64,000 nt of DNA from Phorcus lineatus (Eukaryota; Mollusca; Gastropoda; Trochida; Trochidae). Location: positions 48,245,220-48,309,219 of the forward strand of contig OV121089.1 in the NCBI GenBank assembly GCA_921293015.1, in the 5' to 3' direction. Positions within the stretch are counted from its first letter, which is position 1. Each line of letters starts with the position of its first letter. The notes under the pieces are model-generated. The model ran no database searches and had not been told where the DNA came from. It worked only from the letters and a program-made list of their open reading frames with translations. Of the stretch, positions 36,760 through 48,588 are shown one piece after another. A program made the translations under genes and the position numbers.

Positions 36760-36935
36760 AGCATCTGCTGGATCTAGCGAACCATTGGTGGTGGTACTGC
36801 GCTGAAATTCAGTGTAGCATTGCACCTAAACCTTACTGAGTGTAGAACAGTTCTCTACTGCAGACGAAGTTGCAAAGCCCCCAGTGAGATTCCAACCATC
36901 AAACACTTGACCTCTGTTATTTGCATCAGTAACCA
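36760..36935 (-). mobile_element. Truncated tRNA-derived SINE
   Basis: Minus-strand match to the other SINE copies: GGGGGCTTTGCAACTTCGTC, TGCAGTAGAGAACTGTTC and CAGCGCAGTACCACCA are recognisable. The tRNA-like head is eroded and the tail is missing. Confidence 0.8.
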
Positions 36936-38821
36936 TACATGACCCCTACAAAATATACAAAATTTCTCTTTTTAAGAAAATACCCTTTAAATTTCCACTA
37001 GAACCCAGAAGTTCCTCAAGTAATTATTTAGACGAAGTGTCTGTGAAGAGGTTTTATTCCAGTTGAGATGTCGTCCGTCATCAAAACAACGACACATCAG
37101 AGTGAGGAAGACTGTGCTTCGCCTGGTACTGATATTGTTAGTTCGTTTGGCTCGTGCGTATTTTTCAGAATCTGACTTCTTTCACGAAATGTCCAAGTCG
37201 TCATTTTAGTAACAGTTTAAGAGAGTGGCTAAAATTAGTGCTCCGAAGTTTGTAATTGTTACATTTCTGACTTGACCATGCTCTGGCGGTAGCAACCCTC
37301 TCTCGATAGAAACGTAGCATTTGTTCAATAAAGGTCTAATACTTGGCCCCCTGTTGTTAATCTAACTGTTTACACGGATGTTTTATGTTTTTCGCAGGCA
37401 AGATTATAGCTTTCACTCAAATCTTTGGATGTGTCTTAAGACGTTTTTTAATTTGTTATCAGAAATCGATAGGTATTCTTTTGGAGTAAAAATATGAGCT
37501 TAGGGAAAGTTCTGCGAATGTACAAACTGCTTTTCTGGGAGAGAAGAATGCAGACCTTGTGTTTATGCTTACCATTTAAATTCAAAATTAGAAAGATTTA
37601 ATTCTTTGATTCTGCATGTAGAGTGAGTTGACAAATTTACCCAGCATGGACAGTCGTTCAGTTCTTCATGTAAATTTAGTCTTTAAAACTTGTTTGGCAT
37701 GTAAAGCTGTGTCTGCAATGGGACCGATGTGACAGTTTGCTTCTAATTGGCCTTTGCTGTTCCTGGGAGGTCAATATAATTTATTTCTCCATAGGAATAT
37801 GTTCGTATAATCAATATTTAATGTTATTGAACTTAACTGACATTGTCCATGTATGTACAAATATTATTTCTGCTGTTGTAACGTAGTTTGCAAGGAGGAA
37901 AACTGATCTATAACCAGTTGTGGGAATTTGCTTAGTGAAGTGTTATGTTTTATGTACTGAAATACTGATTCACCGTTTGATTGTGAGAATCAGAACATGA
38001 AAGTCATTTATCAGTGGCTGTTGTTCTCTTCAGGTTATTAGAAACAAATATATCTGTTAATATTTCTTTAGAATATATTGGTTATGTAATAAAACATCTA
38101 GGTACATCATTATTCTTGCAATGCAAAGCCCGTTATTGAGTTCCGACCTGTATAAGTGAAGCACTTCGTTATTCAATTAATGTTAGTTTATAGGTTTTTA
38201 AAGAACAAATCCAGATGTTGCGACAGATGTTGACATTATGTCAATTTTACATAACTGTTGTTATCTGCCAGAAATTCATAGAAATTGATGATCCTCAAAA
38301 TGAATAATACTGTAATTATTTCAATTCTTTTGCATACATTTTGTTGAACGTCATGACATAATCAAATCAAAAATAAACACAACAAGATTAATAAGAATTA
38401 TCTTGATTAGTAATGGTTTGGTTATTTCGATTTAAGATTATTTTCACGCCTGACTATGAAATTATAGGATAATAAATATATAGATGACCCTATGTATCAT
38501 TAAGATTGTGCTTTTTATGGCAGACTTCTTCCGAGACAGAACAATGATTATCAATTTTGTAAACTGTATTTGAGAAAAAAAAATGCACAGATGACAACAC
38601 GGATTGTTGATTTGTGGTAAAGTAAGAAACTAACAATAGTCAAGACTATTGTTGGGTTTTTTTACTTCAAAATGGCCAAGTGAAAGTAACAAAATATGAT
38701 ACAATTTTATAACCTCAAGTTAACCCTGTCATACTTTAGGCAGATTTTTAAAAGTAAACAAGGATAGTAAAGTAAACTAAAATAAGTTTTTATTTCCCTT
38801 TGTAACATCGACTTCATAAAC
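36936..38821. other. Spacer without recognised gene
   Basis: AT-rich unique-looking sequence up to the LINE target duplication. No coding or repeat structure was supported. Confidence 0.4.
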
Positions 38822-39318
38822 ATTTGTTGAGGTTTATTTTATTTTATTTTATTTCCATATTTTTCGTATTTTACAATAGATCAAATTGACAACAAGTGCG
38901 TTCAAAATACAATAAAGAAAAACAAGGGAAAATAGTTGTCCCATAGAAAGAAATACATATAACATACATTCGTGATATAAGTGACCGTTAGCATGTTATG
39001 AACAGAGTGATAAATAGCGTTACATAAACAAAGACATTATCGAAAGTTGACTTCTATACATCAATCTCTCAGCATATATGTATCTCAGTTGTGCTGGTGA
39101 CAGACATACAGGTTTTTTTTGTGGCCTTAAGCACTTTACAGACATAGTTATAAGTGTTATACTTATATAGACAATGTTCAAAGTTAACTATTATAAATAC
39201 ATTTTTCAGTATAGCATTTATACTGACATATATGCAGGTTTTAAGTGACTTTTTGCACTTTACAGACATGATAATAATAATCGTTACTTTGACAAAGACA
39301 ATGTTGAAAAGTAAACTT

Positions 39319-40332
39319 CTATAAATCAATTCTCAGTATAGTATGTAATGAGGACCAGAACTTGACGAATAAATCATTCTCACCAGAAACTAAATAAATG
39401 CATTTTGTTCTATCGTAGTACTGCTTAATCTGGCCCAGTATATAATCAAAGTTGGGTACATTCATTTTTTGAGCGCTTGTGAAAATTATTTCTTTTACAA
39501 GCAGAATAATTGCGTTAATGGGATTGTTGTTTCTCCCTTTGATTCCGAGTATTATCTTTGTAATTGTAAAGTTTACATATATTTGGGCGGTTTCTAACCA
39601 TTTTTCTAATCTTTTCCATAAATTGAGTACCGGATTACAATACAAGAAAAGATGTTCCAAAGTTTCTAGTTCTCTATTACAAAAACGACAAAGGGGTGAC
39701 TCAGATATTTTTATCCGAAATAGGAAACAATTTGTAGGGAGAATATGATGAATAATCCTATACTGAGGCCATGTTAAATCTGTACTACGAGTACATTTGT
39801 GAGCTATCGTATTAAATACTGTCAAATCTTTTTCTGACAATTCACAATCTAAGATTCGTGCCCATTTACTGTAGCAAGGTAATTGTATATATTTAGAATC
39901 AATCAATTTCTCATATATGTATTTATTTCCTAGTTTGGTGTTTACGTGAAATAAGTTAAAGGGATAAATGGGACTTGGGATAATAGTTCGAGTTTTTTGT
40001 ATACCAAACTTTGAGATATATGATAAAACAGCCCTTTTTATACCTTCAAAAGTTAAAACATTAGTTTTTATGTTATATATACTTTTGAATTCTTCGAGAT
40101 TGAACAGTCTACCCTCATGGTGAATTAGATCATTGATAAATATTACACCTTTCTTGTACCACGATTTGTACATGATAGGGTGTCCATCTACTTTAACTCC
40201 ATCATTATTCCACAAGGGCTGACTAAGAAGTTCAATTTCTGAAATGTTTTGTGTTTTGCACGTATTAAGAAATTTGGAATATGCCATTAGAACATCCTTC
40301 CAAAAAGCATTTGTGACAACTGGAATTAACAT
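39319..40332 (-). pseudogene. LINE ORF2 C-terminal region
   Basis: A 337-codon open frame continues the LINE protein after the RT. Its same-frame upstream part is interrupted by a TGA at 40384-40386. Near its middle it has the zinc-binding CRFCNRELETLEHLFLYC motif common at the end of such ORF2 proteins, preceded by LTWPQYRIIHHILP. The stop at 39319 is probably the natural end, since the untranslated tail follows. It is the longest open frame in the window but is mobile-element sequence. Confidence 0.88.
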
Positions 40333-40526
40333 TTTTCTAATATAGCCGCTATCTGAAAGCCAAAGTTCATTTATATCATTTAGTCAATTTACGAAAATAG
40401 TACCCCATTTATTTTCTCTACTTTGCAATCTACCTATCCACCTTAACTTTTGGGATGCTATAATTTCTTTAATATTTGGTGCTTTTATTCCGCCATGCTC
40501 AGGTTTAAGAACTAGTACATTACGTT

Positions 40527-41420
40527 TTATTTTATCGGGCTTACCTCTCCAGATAAATCGAAAGCATTTCTTCTGGAATGTTTCAATAGTTTCTTTGGTG
40601 GATCAGGCACTGCAGAAAACAGATGATTCAATTTAGGAAGTAGGAGGGATTTAAGGATAGTGTTTCTACCTATAGGGGTGAGGTTTCGGGCTGACCAAAT
40701 ATTCATTTGTTTTTCAATATAGGAAAAATTGTCTTCATAATTTATTTTAACCATGTTGTCAAGATCAATGTCAAAGTTGATTCCCAAAAGAGAAAAGCTC
40801 GTTTGGGTCCAATCAAATTTCCATTCTTTACAAAGTTTGTATCTAGATCTTTTTTTGGATCCGATCCATATTAATTTAGTTTTTTCTACGTTTATTTTCA
40901 AACCAGAAAAGCGTTGGAAAAGTTGCAGAGTATTTAGCGTTGAATAAAGGCATTTTTCAGATCCATCTAAACTAAGAGTGGTATCGTCTGCAAATTGTGC
41001 CAATAGGTATTCAATATTTCCCAAGTTTATCCCTTTAATGTCCTTATTGTTTTTTATCATAATGCCTAAAATCTCTACGCAAAGAATGAACAGGTACGGG
41101 GCAATCGGGTCACCTTGACGACAGCCACGTCCAATCTTGAAAGGCTCTGAGGCAAAGCCATTCACAAGCACCCGTGATTCTATCCCATTATAAAGCGTTT
41201 CTATCCACTGTATAATACTTGGACCAAAATAAAAGAAATGTAGAACCTTAGTGAGATATGTTCTGTCTACTGAATCAAATGCCTTTTCAAAATCTATCAA
41301 CAATAACAAACCAGGAATTTGAAATGTTTCAGTGTATTCCATCAAATCATAGATTAACCTTGTAACCTCTCCGATGTATCTACCTGAGATAAAGCCTTTT
41401 TTGATCCTCACTGATAACAT
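40527..41420 (-). pseudogene. LINE reverse transcriptase domain (truncated, frameshifted)
   Basis: About 290 codons with classical RT motifs: LLLIDFEKAFDSVDR (motif A), IGRGCRQGDPIAPYLFILC (motif B), LLAQFADDTTLSLDG (motif C with catalytic FADD) and SGLKINVEKTKLIW. The frame is lost in an A run just before the GFISGRYIG segment near 41400, and again at about 40585-40600, after which the homologous RFIWRGKPDKIK continues in another frame. It lacks the apurinic endonuclease and ORF1. Not expected to be functional. Confidence 0.9.
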
Positions 41421-41699
41421 TTGGTAAAACTCTTTTTATTATTATTTGTTGAGGTTTATGCTTTAGTTTTTATGTGAGCTAACTTTCAGTTATGGTCATC
41501 AAATGTTCTTACATGTTTCTAAAGGTTCAAGAAGATATTGTAGTGTGATTATCATATTTTCCTCTTTATGTCGCTGAAATATGTTCCAATAAGAAATAAG
41601 ACCTATATCAGTCGCCCGTTTCAAATGTATCAGACATTGCTTTTGTGTTAAATGAGATGTTACTTGAAGTTATTTAAACATCAACCTAAAGCTAGAAGT

Positions 41700-41759
41700 A
41701 CCGTTCCCTTGTACACCGTTCCCTTGTACACCGTTCCCTTGTACACCGTTCCCTTGTAC
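41700..41759. repeat. Four perfect copies of a 15-bp repeat
   Basis: ACCGTTCCCTTGTAC repeated four times head to tail without change. No neighbouring gene was recognised. Confidence 0.95.
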
Positions 41760-42326
41760 TTGAGGATGTAACAATTCTTAAACTAGTCATCACCCAATGT
41801 ATCGACCATTTCCTCAATGACTTTCTGTGCAGACATTCCTTTCCTGAACAAATACTTGATGAATTCCGCTCTTCAAGATCAGTCATTTTTCAACTTTCTT
41901 CACCCCTATCCACTTGCGGATGTGACAATTCTTATACTACTCTACTGATGAATGCAATATTTTATCACAGACTTCAGAAAGGATTACTGTCAAGGTTCAT
42001 AGATAATTTGGAACAAATGGATTGTTACCACATGATTATTTTACGAACGTTTAGTTTTACCCTCGTTTCGGTATATTCATATTTCTAAACAGTTTCATTG
42101 CCGCATGCTGGGTGGAAGATTTAAAATTGAACTTGAGTAATACACAAAAGTGATAATAACACTTAAGTTGCTAGAATATGTTGTCCAACCCTTGTCTGTG
42201 AGAGAAGTGTCTGAGGGACTCCACATGAAAACCTTTTTACAAATCAGCAGGTATAATGTCCTTACTTTCTCTCATAAACCTACAGTTCTTCACTCTATTG
42301 TTCTTCTCTACCTCGGCAGCTATAGG

Positions 42327-42456
42327 GAATACTAAACGAGTTTCTATTTTATACTATTTTTAATGAAAAAGTATAAAACGAGCGAAAACGATTTTGATAC
42401 TAAATCATTAACGAGTTTAGTAAAAATAGTATTACATTGGATGAGGTTTAGTATTC
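42327..42456. repeat. Large imperfect palindrome (hairpin element)
   Basis: Left arm 42327-42372 (GAATACTAAACGAG...ATACTATTTTTA) pairs imperfectly with right arm 42411-42456 (TAAAAATAGTAT...TTTAGTATTC). The loop region holds ACGAGCGAAAACG. About 100 bp to the right is CGACGTCACAATCACAT, which is shared with the element at 45198. Confidence 0.65.
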
Positions 42457-42984
42457 TATTTATTACTTGACCTTGGTAATCAAGCATGATTGCCGAAAGT
42501 GTACTGAACGAAACATTTCCGCGACTTGGCCTCCATTGTGACGCCAGTGCCAACAATGCGACGTCACAATCACATAATATTATGACATCATATGTGCAGC
42601 GGAATTACACTAGTTTGATATCGCGGTATAAATATTACACCGCAGTATCTTACACGAGGGAGTTATCCATCACACTTTCTCCATCAAATGAGATATGATT
42701 ATTGGTTTTCAGAAAAAGTCAAAGTGTTAACCAACTATCACTTTTGAAAAATAAAAAGATAAATTGGTGGCCGCCTTGACATGATTTTATTCAAAAAATT
42801 ACTCTGATATTCTATTTCAAATACTTCGTCTATTGTATTTGGTGCAATTGATCTAATTATACCACGTGTGACGCATGACGGATAAACGAAGGACTGATTA
42901 AAAAGATTCGGGACAAAGCAAATGTATTTCACTCGGGACAAAAACTTGACAGGAAAAGGGAAGGTTTTATAAATATGTTAATAT

Positions 42985-45900
42985 CTAACACGCATTGCCA
43001 CACTTTCTTAACCTAACCTTAACAATTATCTTTACACCTTTACCCTTTATTGCCAAATCTCTTATTTCCTTGCCAGTCTCTATCTTTTTATAGACATAGC
43101 AAGGCCGATCAATTCCACGTGGACAAATAATTAAAAACAAGGATCGTTCCAGAAATGACAAATTGACTTTGAACGATTTAAGGAGGCCTACTCCTATTTC
43201 CACATTAGAATGTATATTTTTGCAATATTTCCCCCAAGCTTTTGCTTGAATCTTAGTAGCCAGTTTTAGGACGTCAAGATATATTCTACATCGATCAGGC
43301 GTCGTAAAAACCCACTTCAGAATTCTGAAACGTTCCAGTAAAACATTAATCCCAAAAATGGATCTCACTTGAAATCCTTTTTTTGAAAGGGTTATTCCTT
43401 TAGACAATGCTTGAATCTCAAAACGTTCACTTGTCTTCTTTGCAGTTTCCTACAAAAAATTATGATTTATGAAACGTTAACATTTACAGTAGACCATGAT
43501 GTAAAAAATCACTGTCAACATTAAACTATGTTTAGCTGAACTCTGTCTTACAATATTGATATAAGGATCGACATGTAAGTGAATGAACACATTTTTACTT
43601 GATTCGATTTCTTCCTATGAATTTTGTTTAAATGCTTTGAAAATGGTACGTAAGCAACGGGTCTGTGTCTGATCATGATTTTAAGCTGTTTATGATAGCT
43701 TGTAGCGTTCTGTAGTAAAAGTATTTAGTTATTGCCTTGTATAATATGTCTTCTGATTATAAATATGTTTTTAAGCCTCACCAGACTCTTGTCTTCAGTC
43801 TTCTTCTGCTTGACCAAGTTGCTGTGCTGGTTCACACAGATCACTGTCCCATGCCTTGCTTGAACCGCTCGGCAAGATCCAGATGAGCACTTCTTCAAAT
43901 AAGAGATAAATTATCAACTAACTGATGTTATTAATGTCTGGCAATAACCATAAGGAACGTAAACTTTTTAAAAAACTACAGCTCTTTCATGAGTCATGAA
44001 TGCTCCCAGTAACTCATGTTAAAAATAAAATAAAATTATATAGGGCAAACTGACCGAGGTTCGGACAGTGTATCGATATATTTGAAATACTGCAATATTA
44101 AAGATAATTTGAATAAGGTAAATATGAGCCAACCAAACTATCAAAAAGAATTATGTATTTTGAATTTATATCTTAAAATGCAGAATTGTTTATAAATTAT
44201 CCGAAAATAACGGTTTTATTGCCTATATGAAATCGCCCGAGGTTCGGACAGTTCTGACCTAACTTCAAACAGTTGCACATGATCTTCTCACATGTATCCA
44301 TAGCTTAAAATATTTATCAAAATGACCTCAGATATTCCAAAACAAGCAGTGAGTAGTTCATGTACAATAATAGCAAGGTTTTTCGGATACATGAATTCAG
44401 TTAAGGATAACATACAAGTAACCGTACATTCGTGAAAAAGAATGTACGAGCCGCGAAGCGGCGAGGACATTGTTTTCACGAATGTACGGTTACGAGTGTG
44501 TTATCTGACTTAAAATACAGCCTAGTTTAAAGTGTTTTTTGTATGACCTGCTTTGGTTTATGATAATAACATTCGTATTTCATTGCATAATTATAACACA
44601 AAAAACGTTTTTCAATAAAACAAAATCCTTTAACAAAATTTGAGATGGTCCCAACTGGTTCACCGGTCATTCTTAATGCACGTGCAACGTAACCATCTTG
44701 CCGGTACATTCTTAATGCACGTGCAACGTTACCATTTCGCCAGTACATTCTTAATGCACGTGCAATGTAACCATCTAGCTAGTACATTCTTAAAGCACGT
44801 GCAACGTTACCAGCTTAATTCACGTGCAAGACGTTTGAAACCGCAATCAGCTTGGGATTTGGTATAAAAGGAAGGTGGTCTTAATTCAACTTAGACATTA
44901 TGTATGGCAATTTTGTTGTTGAGTGGGAAGACATGGCCGAGTATCCACACTTCGAAGACATTTCTTCAGATGATGATGTTGTGTTATCAAATAACGAAAC
45001 CAGTTCCCTTCCGGGGACCATCTCAAAATTATTATTGCTCAATTGTCCACATAGAAGCAGTAGATTCTTGTAGGATAATGTATGATTGAAACAATACAAT
45101 GACGTCACTGCTGTATTTTAATTTGTGATATCTGCAGAGCATGCTTTCCGATGTTAAATTCTCCCAACACTGTCGATTACGTCAGTACAGAATTATGACG
45201 TCACAATCACATTAGTAGGCATTCGACGGGAAAATGCCGTAATCGCTAAACCGTATGTGTTAAAAGATGATAACTTTGTAAAATGTGTTAGTTGTATGTC
45301 ATTTCATGTTTCCAGAACTTTTGTTGGTTGAATTAAATCATAACAAGTCTGTATAGAGAAAATATAAAAAGTGTCCGAACCAAGGTCAAAACTGTCCGAA
45401 GAAAGGTCATTTTGACATATTACCAATATATCAACAGTTGCTAAGTTAATAACTTGAAATGCACCAATATTCAGCACAATTTGACAGTTAGGTTGCTTCT
45501 CTTTGTTTATGAATACAGTTTACAGCAAAACATCGATTAGATATACTATCTACAATCAAATGTTTATCTGATGAAATGATAAAAAATAACATACTGAAAA
45601 GTAATATTTTAAAACTAATTTATTGCCGACAATGCTCTTATTATTGCATCAGCTCGTTGTCAAAAATCTTCGGGCGATCTCGTGCGGTGTCCGATCCTAG
45701 GTCAGTTTGCCCTAATATTGTCCTTGTTTGATTATCTCTGTATTGATTGCAAAGTTATTGATTGCGATTATCCATAAAAGTACACATGACCGTCAAAACA
45801 TCCTTTATTTACCCAGTTTCACCTCTCTGTCGAAGTTATTTGCCCTTGTGAGGTATTGTTCCTTGGATGTTACCAAATAAATGTGGTAAATCGTTTACCA

Positions 45901-48588
45901 GGCAAACTTGTTTTATAATTATTTTACTTTATTGGTGCATCACCAAACCATACATGCTGTGTGCTTCTTGTTGATTCTACTTTATACAAGAAACTAGAGG
46001 TGACCAAAAAACCTTAGGTATCCCCTTTGAAAGTAGGTTCTCTGAGACTGTACATAAAGCATGCATCAAATAATTTTAGTTTGATAGCAAGGCAACACTT
46101 TATATTAATTAGAGTCTTTATTTCTCAGCAAATTTCAGCTTTTGAATAATTAGCAAAGAAACAGAGACAACAAGATTCCGAATTGGAGAGGATGAAGCTG
46201 GGAGCAGTTGAACGAAAATTCCAACTGGAACAAATTAGTTTAGATAATGTAAACGAAGCAGGAAGGTCGTGAGCATTAGCTATATTAGGTAGGACATGAG
46301 TCGCAGGACATCTGGGTACCATGAAGACCATAGAGCGAATTCAACGACAGATCTACTGGCCAAGGATTCGGTCAGAGGTGGGGAAATTTTGTCGATCATG
46401 TGATGTACCTCAGCGCACAGTACACAAGGGAAGAATACAGAAAGTTCCCCTAGGTATAATGCCTTGGATTGATTTTCCCTTTGATCGGGTAGTAGTTGAT
46501 TTTATAGGACCTCTTGACCCTGTTACTGACCAAAAGAACCTATACAAGTTGACATAGGTAGACTATGCTGCAAGGTATCCTAAAGTTATACAGAATATTG
46601 TTACAGAGACAGTGGTTGAAGCGGAAGTATCCATATCCAGTAGAATTGGCATACCTCGAGAAATACTAACAGATATGGTAAACTGTTTACGCCAGAGCTA
46701 ATGAAGGAACCAGTCATATACTCTCTATGAAACCGCTAATAACTACACCTTACCATCCTAGTAGGGAAATGTAATTGCAATTATAAAGCATGTTAAAGAA
46801 GATGTATTTGGAAAGACCTAAAGATTGAGATTGGTACGTGATATTGTTGTTTCAATATCGTGAAGTATTACAGGAAAGCTTGGGATTCTCGCTCTTTTAG
46901 CTGTTGTACGGGAGAACTATACGTGGACCAAAGAACATCTTAAGAGACGTGGACCTAGGCGATAACGGACCCTGAGGTGAACAGTACTTATCAGTATATG
47001 ATTCATCTCGAGGAAACATTGCTCGAGTCATTTCAGTTGACTCAGAGTGAAGTGAGAAAAGCCTGTTTACGGTACAACCATTAAGCCAAAAACAGAGCGT
47101 TTGTTGTTTTGGAGAAAGTACTTTTGTTGCAACCAACTCAGCCAAATAAGTTGTTATTGCATTGAAAGGGACCTTTTGAAGTAGCTACACAGGGAGATTG
47201 GAGACGAGGTAAGACATTCCACGCCAACCTCTCGAGGAAGTACTAAGACTGGTAGACACCAAAAGAGAGCCATGAAGTGTGTGCTGCCCCTACGTTGATC
47301 AGTGACCAGTGTCAGGACATCAAGAATGTGCTTCAAGTACGCACAGAGGTTATGACAGATATGCATGGGGGACTAGCTTGGCGGAAATATCAATCAAGCT
47401 GACAACTAATGATCCGATGAGACGTAAATTATATACTAGGCCATATTATCTGATGAATACAGTGAAGTCAGAACTTGATCAGATGTTAGACATGGGTGTC
47501 AAAATCAGCTTATGCCAGTCCAACTGATTTGATAGGGAAGAAAGACAACATATTTGTTTTTGTACAGAGTTTCGCCAGATGAACATAGTGAGTACTTTTT
47601 ATCCAGAATATATTCTAGATGCAGAAAGAACTTTTTGTTTAAAGTATTACGCTAAAATCTTTCTTAGCAAAGGATATTTGCAGGTGTCAGTAGCTAAAGA
47701 ATGTAGAGATATGATTTTTAACTGCGTATGGTGTTATCTTTTTGAGCAGAAAGCATGAAGAAGTGGACTTTTATCTAACCTTTACTTTCCCGCAAGCCTT
47801 ATATTTACCTAGCTGAAGAGTTGCACCCGGAATCTAACAATCGCAAAAACACAGCAAGATGGTGTTGCCTTAAACCATATTAAGTTCAGCCCGTGCAACA
47901 CCGTGCATGTGCCATGTTTCTGACTTTGAGATGTGACAAGAGTCACCTTGTCCGCCGTTGAGGCAACATGTGTGAAAGGAAATTTTTATTATTTAAACAA
48001 ACTGAGACTTTAATTCACAGTTGATGAATGAAAATGTGACAATTCTCACGATAAAATATGTAGGAAATTGAACCATTATTGTAAATATTGTACCTAATGA
48101 TGCGGGGAAATTAAATGTGTTTTTTTTTCTCTCATTTGTTATCTTTTAAATTATAGGAGTGGGCTGCATTCCACTTACCATTCCGTTTCATTTTGGTGGA
48201 AGTGATGAAATTAGTTCAAAGTTATAAATAAAGATGTCGAGAATCATATGATGGCGTTGAATACGAAATTGTGTTTGCAGTAGTATGAGTAACATGCTTA
48301 TTGGAAAAGAGAACTATTGAAAAGATTAACACAAAAATGTATCTGATAAAAACAACAGTACACAAAAAAACATATGAAACAAACGACATAATACCATACC
48401 ATTCCATTCCAGGTTGCAGGAACGCCTGATTTCAGCTTGAAGTTACAAGTCATCTGTCTCGAGTCATATGATGGAGCTGAGCAGGAACAATCTCTGTCAC
48501 AGAGGACATCACACTGTCTGATGCCCACAGGACCAGAGGACACGAGGTATGCAGTGCAGATCCCGAACAGAGCGACTGTTGCAAGCAT
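42985..48588 (-). CDS. Gene E: secreted cysteine-rich family protein, complete three-exon model
   Basis: Exon 1 is 48588-48400 (63 codons), exon 2 is 43892-43782 (37 codons) and exon 3 is 43449-42985 (154 codons plus stop). Junctions are ATG|GTATGG, GAAG|AAG, CTG|GTGAGG and TTGTAG|GAA, all phase 0; predicted protein 254 residues. Signal peptide is residues 1-18 (MLATVALFGICTAYLVSS). Cysteines are at 26, 30, 34, 36, 48, then 65, 70 and 82 around CRAVQARHG. Exon 3 begins ETAKKTSERFEIQA, contains GITLSKKGFQVRSI, and has further cysteines, ending KCGNAC. Intron 1 (about 4.5 kb) has taken in a TIR transposon and a gypsy fragment; its remaining sequence near 45800-46110 still aligns with intron 1 of gene C at 21940-22230. 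Function unknown; secretion inferred. Confidence 0.8.
44418..44493. repeat. Palindrome with GCCGCGAAGCGGC loop
   Basis: Perfect 21-bp arms (GTAACCGTACATTCGTGAAAA and its complement, 44418-44438 and 44473-44493). The loop contains a second small hairpin, GCCGCGAAGCGGC. Outer flanks (GGATAACATAC / GTGTGTTATC) extend the pairing imperfectly. Nested in the TIR transposon. Confidence 0.9.
44668..44830. repeat. ~40-bp minisatellite, four copies
   Basis: Four imperfect copies of a unit containing TACATTCTTAATGCACGTGC and AACGTTACCAT, plus a shorter fifth. It produces repeated peptide-like open frames on both strands that I regard as artefacts. Confidence 0.9.
46130..47780 (+). mobile_element. Ty3/gypsy fragment with integrase before reverse transcriptase
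   Basis: Positions 46150-46250 encode a charged, coiled-coil-like stretch of gag type. After a deletion junction near 46280 comes the integrase zinc-binding domain (GHLGTMKTIERIQRQIYWP, then CRSC, about 46300-46410) and the start of the catalytic core (FDRVVVDFIGPLD, 46480-46520). Later parts are broken by stops. At about 47370-47530 a reverse transcriptase N-terminus follows on the same strand (KLTTNDPMRRKLY, KSELDQMLDMGVK), with further RT words (FCTEF-like, DAER, SKGYLQVSVAKE) to about 47710. Integrase upstream of RT is the order known for Gmr1-like Ty3/gypsy elements and the opposite of standard gypsy. No LTRs were identified. Lies in intron 1 of gene E. Confidence 0.75.
48170..48300 (-). 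pseudogene. Relic of family exon 1 (3' half) inside intron 1 of gene E
   Basis: On the minus strand, STPSYDSRHLYL followed by a stop aligns with the SAPSYDSRQMTC part of exon 1. It is followed by ACCAAAATGAAACGGAATG|GTAAGTGG, an exon end with donor like that of gene C. The leader and first cysteines are missing. It lies about 100 bp downstream of the intact exon 1 of gene E, in the same orientation. Confidence 0.7.

Larger units (their letters stand above)
38838..41443 (-). mobile_element. 5'-truncated LINE with intact 16-bp target-site duplication
   Basis: The element lies between two perfect copies of ATTTGTTGAGGTTTAT (38822-38837 and 41444-41459). On the minus strand it runs from a truncated RT domain through the C-terminal region and an untranslated tail, ending in an A-rich (AATAA)n-type tract next to the duplication, as expected for target-primed insertion. 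The untranslated part (about 39000-39345) contains three degenerate copies of a roughly 125-bp unit with GCACTTTACAGACAT. The RT resembles the L1/Tx1-like group in motif wording; that placement is inference. The insertion is relatively young, since the duplication is unaltered, but the copy is not active. Confidence 0.92.
44043..45712. mobile_element. 1.67-kb TIR DNA transposon, non-autonomous
   Basis: The ends are GGGCAAACTGACC and GGTCAGTTTGCCC, exact reverse complements, flanked on each side by TA. Inside each end lies a second, inverted set of words: GAGGTTCGGACAG and CGCCCGAGGTTCGG on the left, TCTTCGGGCGATC and TGTCCGATCCTAG on the right, with further GTCCGAACC at 45375. No transposase frame was found. 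It carries a palindrome and a minisatellite. It sits in intron 1 of gene E. TA duplication suggests a Tc1/mariner-like mobilising enzyme, which is inference. Confidence 0.85.

Noticed and set aside
39479-39748. 89-codon plus-strand frame
   Set aside because: Antisense of the LINE ORF2 C-terminal region with its zinc-binding motif.
44527-44867. Frames with repeated LMHVQRNHLAS / RALRMYRQDG peptides
   Set aside because: Products of the 40-bp minisatellite inside a DNA transposon; no independent evidence of coding.
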